A stretch of 64,000 nucleotides of DNA from Methylobacterium sp. PvR107 (GCF_017833295.1 NZ_JAFIBW010000001.1:3176001-3240000), one strand, 5' to 3'; shown: positions 1-8,402, counted from the stretch's first letter. Numbers and translations are program-made. Notes: generated by a model not told the origin, from the letters alone.

Positions 1-174
1 AGCCGTCCTTCCGTTCTCCTCCCAGAGGCCTTCAGCCGGACCGCGGGTGAAAGCCGTCATGCCGCCGAACCGCTCGGTGAGTTCAGAGCGCACCTGTGCA
101 TACGCGGCGCGCGGGAAGCGCCTGCTCTCGTTGTCGGACAGAGGCAGGAGGATCTGGATCAGGTGGTTGGGCAT
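1..174 (-). CDS. Hypothetical protein, N-terminal part (runs off left edge)
   Basis: The frame opens with ATG at 174 and stays open to base 1, giving 58 residues that start MPNHLIQILLPLSDNESRRF and include ELTERFGGMTAFTRGPAEGLW. I recall this pattern from short uncharacterised alphaproteobacterial proteins of about 100 residues, but I know no function for them. It is the third gene of a minus-strand run behind the SGNH hydrolase gene, with a 47-base gap. The C-terminal part lies outside the window, so completeness cannot be judged. Confidence 0.6.
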   Translation of the reverse strand, partial: MPNHLIQILLPLSDNESRRFPRAAYAQVRSELTERFGGMTAFTRGPAEGLWEENGRTA

Positions 175-221
175 GGCGCGGGTCGGGGCGGGGGATCGGC
201 GGGGCAGCGGGCGCTCCGTTC

Positions 222-854
222 TCAGCGCGCGAGTACCAAGCTGCCCGGAGGCTCGGGGCGCGCCTGCACGAGCGCCGCGACAGCCTTCGCGATCTTCCGC
301 CCGCCCTGGACCGAGGGCTCGATGGGGTTGGCGAAATCCGCGTCCTCGCCGCAGAGCACGCGCAGGTCGATCAGCGGGAGGCCGCGCGCGAAGACTTCGC
401 GCGTGATGACGTCGTTGAGCAGGGCGAGGGCCGCTCCGGTCAGGCGTCGCCGCTGCGGGTCGGGATAGCGCGGATCGTAAATCGTGCAGAGTGCCGCTGG
501 CCGGCCCGTCGCCTGCACTGCGTCCAGCATGGCGCCGTACGCGGCCCGAAAGCGGTCCCGCACATCGGCCAGGACAGCCACGGCCTCGGCCACGGATCGA
601 GCGGCCCGATCCAGCACGGCGGCGGCCCGCAGTGCATCGTTGCCGCCGGCGCTGACCACGAGATGGCTCGCGTCCTGAGGGCGACCGGTGAGCTGACGAG
701 GTACGTCGGCGATGACATTGCCGTCGACGGCGAGGAGGCTCGCCTGCCAATTGGCAGGGAGAATTGCTCGAAGCTGCGAGACCACGTCCGGCCCTCCGCC
801 CACATAGGCGGCGTTGTCGAAGACGGAATCGCCGAGAAGCACTACGTGCGGCAT
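222..854 (-). CDS. SGNH/GDSL-family hydrolase
   Basis: A 210-residue protein. The serine block is VVLLGDSVFD (nucleophile Ser10) and block III is SAGGNDAL (Gly71-Asn72-Asp73), the usual SGNH layout. Near the C-terminus the expected Asp-x-x-His region reads NPIEPSVQGGRKIA, so Glu sits where His is usual and the base is uncertain. I chose ATG 854 because AAAGGA lies a few bases before it. An in-frame ATG at 965 also has GGGAAGG upstream and would add a basic-hydrophobic leader (RRRSILAAALLLAP), so a secreted form is possible. It lies downstream of the isochorismatase-like gene on the same strand. The substrate is unknown; esterases and lipases of this fold are diverse. Confidence 0.75.
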   Translation of the reverse strand: MPHVVLLGDSVFDNAAYVGGGPDVVSQLRAILPANWQASLLAVDGNVIADVPRQLTGRPQDASHLVVSAGGNDALRAAAVLDRAARSVAEAVAVLADVRDRFRAAYGAMLDAVQATGRPAALCTIYDPRYPDPQRRRLTGAALALLNDVITREVFARGLPLIDLRVLCGEDADFANPIEPSVQGGRKIAKAVAALVQARPEPPGSLVLAR

Positions 855-993
855 GGGTTCCTTTCGAGGGTTGGGCGTCCGGGATCGGGCGTGCGGCGCG
901 AGCAAGAGAGCCGCCGCGAGGATGCTGCGCCGGCGGACAGATCGGCTCAGCCTGCGCGCCGGCATCGTCTCGCCTTCCCGAACTCTGCCTCCG

Positions 994-1605
994 CTATGCC
1001 CAGTGGCGGAGCAGAGTCTGCGTGGAGACGGTCTCGACCTGCTGGCCGTAGCGGCCGTGGTAGAGGGTAAGCATCGCGTCGTGCGCCTCGTCCGAGGAGC
1101 TGCAGAGCCCGTCAGTGACGATGACGATGCGGTAGCCGCGGTCGACGGCCCCCAGCACCGTGCCGAGCACGCAGACATCCGTCTCGCCACCCGTGACCAC
1201 GAGCGTGTCAATGCCGCGCCCGCGCAGGCGTTCGTGGAGGTCTGTTTCCACCCAGGGCGAGTAGACGTGCTTGTCGACCATCTCGGCCGGGGGAACGAAC
1301 CGGGCGAGTTCCGGCACCAACCCGACCCGGTCTGCGCCGAGCCGCTCGACCGTCATGGAGGCCCAGCGCTCGTAGTAGCGCTTCCAAGTGCCCTCACCCC
1401 GGCCGGGCCCCTGTGCCGGGATGAAGCGGGTGAATACGGTCTGGTGAGGATGAGCTTCGACGATCGCCTGCACTTTCGGCAGGACTCGCGGCATCCAGGG
1501 CGTGCACCAGTCCGTATGTTCGGCAAACATCCGCTGCATGTCGACACACAGATGCGCGCAGCTGTCACCCAATGCTCCGAAGCGAAGCTCGTCATCTCCT
1601 GCCAT
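994..1605 (-). CDS. Isochorismatase-like cysteine hydrolase
   Basis: About 203 residues from ATG 1605 (MAGDDELRFGALGD). It has the family's early Asp in CVDMQRMF and the catalytic Cys in GGETDVCVLGTVLGA, followed by the typical DRGYRIVIVTDGLCSS strand-helix. The central Lys of the usual Asp-Lys-Cys triad is not obvious (FTRFIPAQGPG lies at that position). Members hydrolyse isochorismate, nicotinamide, carbamoyl or similar groups; the substrate cannot be told here. A GTG at 1674 would lengthen the N-terminus by 23 residues. It is first in a three-gene minus-strand group with the SGNH hydrolase and the partial hypothetical. Confidence 0.8.
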   Translation of the reverse strand: MAGDDELRFGALGDSCAHLCVDMQRMFAEHTDWCTPWMPRVLPKVQAIVEAHPHQTVFTRFIPAQGPGRGEGTWKRYYERWASMTVERLGADRVGLVPELARFVPPAEMVDKHVYSPWVETDLHERLRGRGIDTLVVTGGETDVCVLGTVLGAVDRGYRIVIVTDGLCSSSDEAHDAMLTLYHGRYGQQVETVSTQTLLRHWA

Positions 1606-2027
1606 GGGGCACGCATTCCGAGGTGTTGACCTGTCTGTGACGCGTTCAACCGGGCGCGTCGGGGCGAGTTCCACGAAAAATATGGATCAACTTGACGTCG
1701 GTCCTGAGGTGCGATCAGCATAACCTGGCGGACTCACCGAATCTCAGGAAGAGTTGACGCAGAAATATCAACGTTAACTCCACAATATAGACAACTCGAG
1801 GGGAGTTTGCGCCTCAGTTGCTAGCTAGTAAGCTCGCGGCGGCCTTGATCACTTGGTCCGGATCCTCGTGGTGCAACCAGCGCGTTGCTTGTGTCGGCAA
1901 CTCGATCCGGCCGTTCTCGCACGGTCTGAGGCTGTCGGTCGCCGGATGCGGGCTGCTATCCGGGTGATGGGATCAGGTGCGGCGTTCACAGGGTTGGACT
2001 GGACAGATCCAGACGGGGCGCACGCTG
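1606..2027. other. Divergent intergenic stretch with a possible gene remnant
   Basis: This is more AT-rich than its surroundings around 1730-1800 and lies between the minus-strand hydrolase operon and the DUF1003 gene, so promoters for both are expected here, although I cannot place -35/-10 boxes. On the minus strand a protein-like tail (TRWLHHEDPDQVIKAAASLL) ends at a TGA at 1814-1816. It has no start codon within about 150 bases, so it may be the 3' remnant of a lost gene. Confidence 0.4.
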
Positions 2028-2594
2028 ATGAATGTCCAATCCGAGCGTCATGTGCGCCGGATGGCGAAACCGACCTTCCCGCCGCCACAGCCGGGCGGAT
2101 TGTCGCCGGCGCTCGCGCGCAACATCCGGACGCTCCAGGAGCGCCGCAGGCATGAGGAGCGGCAAGCGTCGCTGCAGGAGCGTGTCGCCGAGGCGATCAC
2201 GCGCTTCACCGGCAGCATGGCCTTCGTCTACCTGCACGTGGTGCTGTTCGGCTTCTGGATCCTCGTAAACACGGGCCTGCTGACGCTGCTGCCGAAGTGG
2301 GACGAGTCGTTTGTGATCCTCGGCACCTCGGCTTCCGTTGAAGCGATCTTCCTCTCGACCTTCGTGCTGATCAGTCAGAACCGCATGGCAGCCGCCGCTG
2401 ACAAGCGCGCCGACCTCGACCTGCATATCAGCCTCCTGGCTGAGCACGAGGTGACCAAGCTGGTGACCCTGGTCTCCGCGATCACGGATCATCTCGGCAT
2501 CGAGACGGAGGCGGACGACGAGGTTGAGGAGCTTCAGCAGGACATCGCCCCGGACGCAGTGCTCGACGAGATCGAGCGGAATGGCGGCTCGTGA
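2028..2594 (+). CDS. DUF1003 family membrane protein
   Basis: 188 residues from ATG 2028 (MNVQSERHVRRMAK). The family signature is clear: a basic helix (LQERVAEAITRFTGSMAFVYLHV), a first membrane helix (HVVLFGFWILVNTGLL), a second one (FVILGTSASVEAIFLSTFVL), then ISQNRMAAAADKRADLDLHI and an acidic C-terminal tail. Function is unknown for the family; it is an inner-membrane protein. The TGA stop overlaps a GTG start of the next gene (GTGA at 2591-2594), so the two may be translationally coupled. The upstream ribosome-binding site is weak, so the start could be shifted. Confidence 0.85.
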   Translation: MNVQSERHVRRMAKPTFPPPQPGGLSPALARNIRTLQERRRHEERQASLQERVAEAITRFTGSMAFVYLHVVLFGFWILVNTGLLTLLPKWDESFVILGTSASVEAIFLSTFVLISQNRMAAAADKRADLDLHISLLAEHEVTKLVTLVSAITDHLGIETEADDEVEELQQDIAPDAVLDEIERNGGS

Positions 2595-3085
2595 GGCCTC
2601 CCACCGGCTCTGTTCGGTCGGGTGGCCGCCGAACCCAAATACTCGCAGTCGCGGAGCCTTCTCCCGCGCAAGCAGCTCAGCGACCGCGTCTGCATCACGA
2701 GGGCAAAACGCGGCTGCCACGCTTGCCCCCCCGGCTCCGGAAGCCGTCGATCTGGTTCGAAGTTGCACGCCGCGTCGCGCTCTCATTGCCCGGCGTTCAG
2801 GAGCGCGGCACAGCTGAAGGTCCCGCGTTGCTGGTCGGACGCAAGCTTCTGGCGCGCCTCGATCAGGACGGTATCTCGCTTCTGGTCGATGCCGGCGATG
2901 ATGAACGCGAGATGCTGATCGAAGCAGAGCCGAGAACGTTCTCCGACAATGCCTTTCGGCGGAGCCATCTTCGACTGCGGGTTCACCTCGCGTATGTCGA
3001 CGAGCGTACCCTGCAGCGCCTCCTAGAGCAGTCTTGGCGTGAGCGCGCGCCCAAGCGGCTGCAGCAGCGTCCCGCCATTTCCTAG
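2591..3085 (+). CDS. MmcQ/YjbR-like protein with atypical N-terminus
   Basis: Residues 52-164 match the whole MmcQ/YjbR fold: VARRVALSLPGVQE, GRKLLARLDQDGISLLV, DEREMLIEAEPRTF and WRERAPKRL at the end. The family is usually about 115 residues and is thought to be a small CyaY-like DNA- or nucleotide-binding module of unknown role. The only good start is the GTG at 2591 overlapping the DUF1003 stop, which adds about 50 low-complexity residues. No start codon lies next to the domain, so the true start may have been lost. The segment FSDNAFRRSHLRLRVHL diverges from the usual HYRGYP motif. It ends 81 bases before the first IS21-type element. It could be decaying. Confidence 0.5.
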   Translation: MRPPTGSVRSGGRRTQILAVAEPSPAQAAQRPRLHHEGKTRLPRLPPRLRKPSIWFEVARRVALSLPGVQERGTAEGPALLVGRKLLARLDQDGISLLVDAGDDEREMLIEAEPRTFSDNAFRRSHLRLRVHLAYVDERTLQRLLEQSWRERAPKRLQQRPAIS

Positions 3086-3271
3086 CAGTGGCAAACCGGC
3101 GAGGACGGGAAGGCAGGGCCCGGAACCCTGCTGCTGGGCCGCCGCTTTGGCCTCACGGATTGGGTGTGTAGGGCGGTGACAAAACCATCCACTGGAGCGT
3201 CGGCGTCGTGCTGATGCGGGCGGCGTAAAAGCCGGCCAGTGGAGAAGCTTCTCTTTCGAGAGGAGCTGGGG

Positions 3272-4771
3272 ATGTTTGCCGTGGAAGTCTACGCGGCCGT
3301 TCGGCAGTTCGTGTTTATCGAGGGCAACTCTCGGCGTGAGGCGGCTCGAGTGTTCGGGCTGAGCCGAGAGACGATCGCCAAGATGTGCCGGTTCTCCCTG
3401 CCGCCGGGCTATACGCGCTCGAAGCCGGTCGAGAAGCCGAAGCTTGGGCCTCTTCTGCCGGTGATCACGGCCATCCTGGAAACGGACCGAAGCGCGCCGA
3501 TCAAGCAGCGGCACACGGCCAAGCGGATCTTCGAGCGTTTACGCGACGAGCACGGCTATGCCGGCGGCTACACGGTGGTGAAGGACCACGTGCGGATCTG
3601 CCGATCGCAGGGGCGGGAGACCTTCGTGCCGCTGGCCCACCCGCCTGGCCATGCCCAGGTTGACTTCGGCGAGGCGGTGGCCACGATCGGCGGCGTGCGT
3701 CGCAAGATCCATTTCTTCTGCATGGACCTGCCGCACTCCGACGCCTGCTTCGTGAAGGCATATCCGCGGGAGACCACCGAGGCGTTCCTCGACGGGCACG
3801 TCGCCGCCTTCGCCTTCTTCACGGGCGTGCCGCTGTCGATCCTGTACGACAACACGAAGATCGCGGTCGCCAAGATCTGCGGTGACGGGCAGCGCGAGCG
3901 CACGCGCGCCTTCACCGAGTTGGTGAGCCACTACCTGTTCCGCGACCGCTTCGGCCGTCCGGGCAGGGGCAACGACAAGGGCAAAGTCGAAGGGCTGGTC
4001 AAGTTCGCCCGGTCCAACTTCATGACCCCGGCTCCGGAGGCAGCTTCGTTCGAGGCGCTGAACGCTGATCTGGAGCGACGCTGCCGAGTCCGGCAGGATG
4101 AGTGTGCCGGTCGGTCTGCCGAGCTCATCGGTACGCGGCTCGTGGCCGACCGTGCGGTCCTGCGCGCCCTGCCGGCGGTCCCGCTGGAGCCGTGCGAGAA
4201 GCGGGCTGGTCGTGTCTCCTCGACCGCGCTGGTGCGCTATCACGGCAACGACTACTCGGTGCCCACCGCCTACGGCTTCCGGGACGTGCTGGTGAAGGGC
4301 TTCGTCGACGAGGTCGTGATCCTGTGCGGCGGGATCGAGATCGCCCGGCACGAACGCAGCTACGGCACCGGCGTGTTCGTCTCCGAGCCGCTGCACTACC
4401 TCGCGCTGATCGAGACCAAGCCGAACGCCCTCGACCAAGCGGCGGCCCTCCAGGACTGGGATCTGCCCGAGGCGTTCCAGCACCTGCGCCATCTCCTGGA
4501 GGCGCGCATGGGCAACCGGGGCAAGCGCGAGTTCATCCAGGTGCTGCGCCTGATGGAGGCGATGCCCAAGGACGTGGTGGCCGCAGCCGTCGCGGAGGCG
4601 ATCCGGCTCGGGGCGATCGGCTTCGATGCGGTCAAGCTGATTGCGCTGGCCCGACTCGAGCACCGACCGCCCCGGCTCGACCTGGCAGCCTATCCGCACC
4701 TGCCCAGAACCACGGTGCGGACCACCGTGGCTGCCGACTATGCCGTGCTGGTGCCGGAGGTGGCCGCATGA
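3272..4771 (+). CDS. istA: IS21-family transposase IstA (outer element)
   Basis: 499 residues from ATG 3272, which follows AGGAGCTGGG; a GTG at 3239 would add 11 residues. An N-terminal helix-turn-helix (SRREAARVFGLSRETIAKM) is followed by the DDE integrase core: Asp in AQVDFGEA, Asp in ILYDNTKIAV, Glu in NDKGKVEGLVKF. A C-terminal beta domain contains YHGNDYSVP, typical of IstA. It overlaps istB by ATGA, the usual IS21 coupling. The length is normal and no key residue is missing, so the protein looks intact although its helper IstB is interrupted. Confidence 0.92.
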   Translation: MFAVEVYAAVRQFVFIEGNSRREAARVFGLSRETIAKMCRFSLPPGYTRSKPVEKPKLGPLLPVITAILETDRSAPIKQRHTAKRIFERLRDEHGYAGGYTVVKDHVRICRSQGRETFVPLAHPPGHAQVDFGEAVATIGGVRRKIHFFCMDLPHSDACFVKAYPRETTEAFLDGHVAAFAFFTGVPLSILYDNTKIAVAKICGDGQRERTRAFTELVSHYLFRDRFGRPGRGNDKGKVEGLVKFARSNFMTPAPEAASFEALNADLERRCRVRQDECAGRSAELIGTRLVADRAVLRALPAVPLEPCEKRAGRVSSTALVRYHGNDYSVPTAYGFRDVLVKGFVDEVVILCGGIEIARHERSYGTGVFVSEPLHYLALIETKPNALDQAAALQDWDLPEAFQHLRHLLEARMGNRGKREFIQVLRLMEAMPKDVVAAAVAEAIRLGAIGFDAVKLIALARLEHRPPRLDLAAYPHLPRTTVRTTVAADYAVLVPEVAA

Positions 4772-5462
4772 GCCCGGCGCGCGACGAGACCACGCCGGGC
4801 GTCCTGCTGGCTCACCACCTCAAGCAGCTCAAGCTGCCCACGGTGCTGCGCGAGTACGACAAGGTTGCCCGCGAGTGCGCTCAGAGCGGCCTGGACCACT
4901 CGCGCTACCTGTTGCGGCTGGTTGAACTGGAGCTGATCGACCGTGAGCGGCGCATGGTCGAGCGCCGCATCCGGGCGGCGCGCTTCCCGGCGGTGAAGAG
5001 CCTCGACACGTTCGACTTTGCCGCGATCCCGAGCCTGAACAAGATGCTCGTGCTGGAACTGGCCCGCTGTGGCTACATCCTCGGCCGGGAGAACGTCATC
5101 GCACTTGGCAACTCGGGCACTGGCAAGACCCACATCGCCTTGGCTCTCGGCTTGGCGGCTTGCCAGAAGGGCTTCTCGGTCACGTTCACCACCGCGGCCT
5201 CGCTGGTCAACCAACTCCTGGAGGCGCGCGACGAGCGTCGTCTGCTCCGGCTTCAGCGCGAACTAGCCGCGGTCAAGCTCCTGATCGTCGACGAACTCGG
5301 CTACGTGCCGCTGTCGTCGACGGGGGCGGAGTTGCTGTTTGAGGTCTTCTCGCAGCGCTACGAGCGTGGCTCGACCGTGGTGACCTCGAACCTCCCGTTT
5401 GAGGACTGGACGTCAGTTCTGGGCTCGGAACGGCTCACGGGCGCGCTGCTCGACCGGCTGAC
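4768..5462 (+). pseudogene. istB: IS21-family helper ATPase IstB, 5' part (interrupted)
   Basis: The gene starts with ATG 4768 overlapping the istA stop. It contains the AAA+ Walker A (ALGNSGTGKTH) and Walker B (LLIVDELGYVPL) and reads in frame to LLDRLT at 5462. There the inner element begins, and translation would end within it at 5493 after a few foreign residues. The missing end resumes at 7684-7836. Joined (4768-5462 plus 7689-7836) the reading frame is restored exactly to 280 residues. The truncated product lacks the C-terminal part after the sensor region, so helper function is doubtful. Confidence 0.85.
5458..5462. repeat. Target-site duplication, left copy (CTGAC)
   Basis: CTGAC directly before the inner element's TGTCAGGCGACA end. 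The same five bases follow its right end at 7684-7688. IS21-family elements commonly make duplications of 4-8 bp. Confidence 0.8.
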
Positions 5463-5517
5463 TGTCAGGCGACAGGGCAAACTGCCCCCCTGACGCCATG
5501 AGGACCTGACCCCCTCG

Positions 5518-6831
5518 ATGAGCGAGGAGGTCGAGATGATCAGGAACGAGGATCAGGCTCTTCAGCGGACGGACGATCCGCGGAGGACCGAGATGAAGAC
5601 GCCGGACGACGTGTCGGCGATGGTGCGGCTGAAGGCGCTGGGCTGGGGCGCCAAGCGGATCGCGACCGAGCTCGGCTGTTCGAAGAATACGGTCAAGCAC
5701 TGGCTCCGTCAGGGCGATTGGCGCCCCTCTAAAACGCCCTCACGGTCGAAGCGGCTCGACGGCTTGACGGACTGGTTGGCCGAACGGTTCCGGCAGCATG
5801 CGGGCAACGCCGACGTCGTGCGCCAGGACCTCGCCAACGAGAAGAACATCCACGTCAGCCTGCGCACCGTGGAACGGGCCGTGGCGCCGTTGCGGCGGGA
5901 CTTGGTGATCGCCGCGCGGGCGAGCGTGCGGTTCGAGACGCGGCCAGGTGAGCAGATGCAGATCGACTTCGGCGAGCGGCGGATCGAGATCGGCGGCGTG
6001 CCGACCCGGGTTTCGCTGTTCGTGGCGACGCTCGGCTACTCGCGCCGCCTGCACGTGCGCGCCTTCGGCCACGAGCGGCAGGAGGACTGGTTCGCCGGAT
6101 TGGAGAGCGCCTTCCAGGCGTTCGGCGGCGTGCCGCGCGAGGTGCTGCTCGACAATGCCCGCGCCCTGGTCCTGCACCATGACCCGGTCAGCCGCGAGGT
6201 CATCCTGCATCCGCGCTTGCACGCCTTCTCCCGGCATTGGGGCTTCCGGGTGCGAGCCTGCGCCCCGTACCGGGCGCGCACGAAGGGCAAGGACGAGCGC
6301 GGCGTTGGCTACGTCAAGAAGAACGCAGTGGCCGGTCGCCGCTTTGCGAGCTTTGCCGCCCTGGAGGCGCATCTCGACGCCTGGACACGGGACGTGGCCG
6401 ACCGGCGCGCGCACGGCACGACCGGTGAGGCGCCGCACGCGCGGTTCGCCCGGGACGAGGCCCGGGCGCTGCGGCCGCTGGCGGGCGTGCCGCCATTCTC
6501 CGCCGCGCGCGACCTCGTGCGCCGGGTCGGGGCAGACTGCGCGGTCAGCGTCGACGGCAACGCTTACTCGGTGCCTTGGCGGCTGATCGGCGAGCGGGTT
6601 CGCGTCACCGTGAGCGGAGCGGTGGTGCGCGTCCACCACGGCGGACGGGAGGTCGCCGTGCACGCCGCGTTGAAGGGACGCCACGGCCGTGTCGTCGACG
6701 ATGCCCATCTGGCCGGGCTTGTCGGCAGCCGAGAGCGACCGGCTCACCGGCTCGACCCGTCTTCTGCCATGCCACCGGCGCTGTTGCGGCCGCTCGCCGA
6801 GTACGAGGCAGTCGCCGGGGGAGGCTTCTGA
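5518..6831 (+). CDS. istA: IS21-family transposase IstA (inner element)
   Basis: 437 residues. An N-terminal helix-turn-helix (LGWGAKRIATELGCSKNTVK) is followed by the DDE core: Asp in MQIDFGERR, Asp in VLLDNARAL, Glu in GKDERGVGYVKKNA. The C-terminal region carries DGNAYSVPWRL. It is shorter than the outer IstA and belongs to a different IS21 subgroup. ATG 5518 was chosen as the first in frame; ATG 5536 and 5593 are alternatives. It overlaps istB by one base (TGATG at 6829-6833). All catalytic residues are present, so it is probably active. Confidence 0.92.
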   Translation: MSEEVEMIRNEDQALQRTDDPRRTEMKTPDDVSAMVRLKALGWGAKRIATELGCSKNTVKHWLRQGDWRPSKTPSRSKRLDGLTDWLAERFRQHAGNADVVRQDLANEKNIHVSLRTVERAVAPLRRDLVIAARASVRFETRPGEQMQIDFGERRIEIGGVPTRVSLFVATLGYSRRLHVRAFGHERQEDWFAGLESAFQAFGGVPREVLLDNARALVLHHDPVSREVILHPRLHAFSRHWGFRVRACAPYRARTKGKDERGVGYVKKNAVAGRRFASFAALEAHLDAWTRDVADRRAHGTTGEAPHARFARDEARALRPLAGVPPFSAARDLVRRVGADCAVSVDGNAYSVPWRLIGERVRVTVSGAVVRVHHGGREVAVHAALKGRHGRVVDDAHLAGLVGSRERPAHRLDPSSAMPPALLRPLAEYEAVAGGGF

Positions 6832-7613
6832 TGGGCGAAGATCACCTCACCATACTGCTCGATCGCCTGAAGCTGACGGCTATGCGCGATCAGCTCGATA
6901 GCTTGATCGACGAGGCCGGCCGGGGCGAGCTGACGATCCGCGAGGCGCTGACCCTGTTCTGCGAGCGCGAGATTGCTCGGCGTGACCAGCGCCGCATTGA
7001 CATGGCCTTCGGTCTGGCTCGCTTCCCCTTCGTGCGGGATCTGACCGGCTTCGACTTCGGCGCCCAGCCCTCGCTGGACAAGGCACAGATCCGTGAACTC
7101 GCCACCGGCCGCTTCATCGCCAATGGCGAGGCGGTGCTGCTCCTCGGCCCACCGGGTGTGGGCAAGACGCACTTAGCGGTGGCGATCGGGCGCGCGGCGA
7201 TCGTGGCCGGCTATGGCGTGCTGTTCACCCCGGCCACGACGCTCGTGGCGCAGTTGGCCAAGGCGCATGCTGAAGGCCGGTTGGAGGAGCGACTGACGCA
7301 CTACGCCAAGCCGAAGCTGCTGATTATCGACGAGCTCGGCTATCTGCCGTTCGAGCCGGATGCCGCGCATCTGTTCTTCCAGCTCGTCAGCCGCCGCTAC
7401 GAGCGGGGCGCGATGCTGGTGACCTCGAACCGGGCGGTGGGCGAGTGGGGTAGCGTGTTCGGCGACGCGGTGGTGGCTACCGCGATCCTCGATCGGCTGC
7501 TGCACCACAGCCACGTCGTCACCATCCGCGGCGACAGCTACCGGCTTCGTGAGAAGCGTCGCAGCGGCCTTCTGCAAAAGGCGGCTGCGGTCCCCCAACC
7601 CACACCCGTCTAG
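6831..7613 (+). CDS. istB: IS21-family helper ATPase IstB (inner element)
   Basis: 260 residues from ATG 6831. Walker A is LLGPPGVGKTHLAVA, Walker B is LLIIDELGYLPFEP, followed by LVTSNRAVGEW and the C-terminal LHHSHVVTIRGDSYRLREKR. That C-terminal part is the equivalent of the piece split from the outer istB. IstB is the DnaA-like AAA+ helper that remodels target DNA for IstA. The length is normal and the ATPase motifs are intact. Confidence 0.92.
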   Translation: MGEDHLTILLDRLKLTAMRDQLDSLIDEAGRGELTIREALTLFCEREIARRDQRRIDMAFGLARFPFVRDLTGFDFGAQPSLDKAQIRELATGRFIANGEAVLLLGPPGVGKTHLAVAIGRAAIVAGYGVLFTPATTLVAQLAKAHAEGRLEERLTHYAKPKLLIIDELGYLPFEPDAAHLFFQLVSRRYERGAMLVTSNRAVGEWGSVFGDAVVATAILDRLLHHSHVVTIRGDSYRLREKRRSGLLQKAAAVPQPTPV

Positions 7614-7683
7614 GCGAGGGGAAATCGGCGTGGGGGTCAGATCCTCATGACGCGAAGGGGTCAGTTCCGGATGTCGCTTGAAA

Positions 7684-7688
7684 CTGAC
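7684..7688. repeat. Target-site duplication, right copy (CTGAC)
   Basis: Identical to 5458-5462; it flanks the right end of the inner IS21-type element. Confidence 0.8.
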
Positions 7689-7836
7689 CCACCACGTCAG
7701 CATCCTGAGCCTGAACGGCAACAGCTACCGCCTCAAAACTTCCCGCAGCCGGCGCGGCCGGGCCGAAGGGGCGGAGCAAAACCAGGCCACCGCCGATCCT
7801 CACGACCCCGAGACGGGCGAGATCCCGCCGGCCTGA
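7684..7836 (+). pseudogene. istB: IstB C-terminal fragment of the outer IS21 element
   Basis: In the frame of the outer istB this encodes LTHHVSILSLNGNSYRLKTS and then an acidic tail ending PETGEIPPA before TGA at 7834-7836. The SILSLNGNSYRL stretch is the usual IstB C-terminal motif. The first five bases are the duplicated target. It has no start of its own and is not expected to be translated alone. Confidence 0.85.
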
Positions 7837-7852
7837 CCCTTACGATCGGCGA

Positions 7853-7892
7853 CGAACGAAGAAGGGGCCCGATCGGGCCCCTTCTTCGTTCG
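7853..7892. repeat. Perfect 40-bp palindrome in the IS21 right end
   Basis: The left half CGAACGAAGAAGGGGCCCGA is the exact reverse complement of the right half, so a 20-bp perfect stem can form. It starts 16 bases after the restored istB stop. A factor-independent terminator is possible, but there is no T-tract, so it may instead be a structural part of the IS end. Confidence 0.6.
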
Positions 7893-7959
7893 AGCTGCAC
7901 GTTGCCAGTGGCCTGATTTTGCTCCGACACGGCGGCCTGGAATTGGTCCGCCCTTTACA

Positions 7960-8312
7960 GAGCGCAAAGCGGAACGGCTGGTTCTCGGAAAAAACCTGCC
8001 CACGCCGCGTCCGGCGCATAACCTACCACTTCAGATATACCGCAGAAGCCAAGCTCAAACTATCGAACTCTTGAAAGGGCCTTCCCTCCTTACAAAATTC
8101 GATGAAATCTCAGGCCGCCGTGGCAACATCCGACTAGCCTGGGGCAAGGGGTTCGGTTGTGAGACCCACATAAGACGGTGGGCGGCACTGATCGTCTTCT
8201 GTACGCCGTTGGGATGACGGATACCGTCAGGGGCGAACGATCGTCGACGGCAAAGTGCGACGGAGAACACATCGCGGTGAGGGGACACCTCTCGATAACA
8301 TTAACGACATCC
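7960..8312. other. Intergenic stretch without recognisable gene
   Basis: This lies between the IS21 right end and the tRNA-Gly remnant. It is noticeably less GC-rich than its surroundings and I see no reading frame with protein-like composition. It probably belongs to the end of an integrated element. Confidence 0.4.
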
Positions 8313-8362
8313 CTCAGCCTTCCAAGCTGAACACCCGGGTTCGATTCCCAGTACCCGCTCCA
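8313..8362 (+). tRNA. tRNA-Gly(UCC) 3'-half remnant (putative attachment site)
   Basis: Only the 3' half of a tRNA is present: anticodon stem-loop TCAGC-CTTCCAA-GCTGA (8314-8330, anticodon TCC), a T-loop region GGGTTCGATTCCCAG and the end ACCCGCTCCA. No D-arm or 5' acceptor strand precedes it, and the T-stem has a C-A mismatch. Integrases of islands and phages often use a tRNA 3' half and leave such a copy at the far end. With this orientation the integrated element would lie to the left and the intact gene outside the window. It is not a functional tRNA. Confidence 0.65.
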
Positions 8363-8402
8363 CTCTTTCGCTCGCAGCGGCAGCGACTTAGCCGCCGAGG
8401 GT

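Larger units (their letters stand above)
5463..7683 (+). mobile_element. IS21-type insertion sequence (inner copy, 2,221 bp)
   Basis: Left end TGTCAGGCGACA; right end, read inward on the other strand, TTTCAAGCGACA. Subterminal repeats also match inverted: GACGCCATGAGGACCTGACC near 5491 against GGTCAGATCCTCATGACGC near 7635. It carries istA (5518-6831) and istB (6831-7613), both complete. It is flanked by CTGAC on both sides and sits inside the istB of another IS21-type element, so it is the younger insertion. Confidence 0.85.
3167..7959 (+). mobile_element. IS21-type insertion sequence (outer copy, split by an inner IS)
   Basis: The left end TGTAGGGCGG (3167) and the inverted right end, read on the minus strand as TGTAAAGGGCGG (from 7959), share TGTA and GGGCGG blocks. 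Inside are istA (3272-4771) and istB (4768 onward). istB is cut at 5462 by a second IS21-type element and resumes at 7689. Removing 5463-7688 leaves a typical two-gene element of about 2.57 kb. I see no clear direct target repeat outside the ends, so the exact borders are approximate. Confidence 0.7.

Noticed and set aside
2595..2786. Minus-strand frame reading DADAVAELLAREKAPRLRVF opposite the MmcQ/YjbR-like gene
   Set aside because: It looks somewhat protein-like but has no start or end of its own; it runs through the antisense of the DUF1003 gene and fits no family I know.
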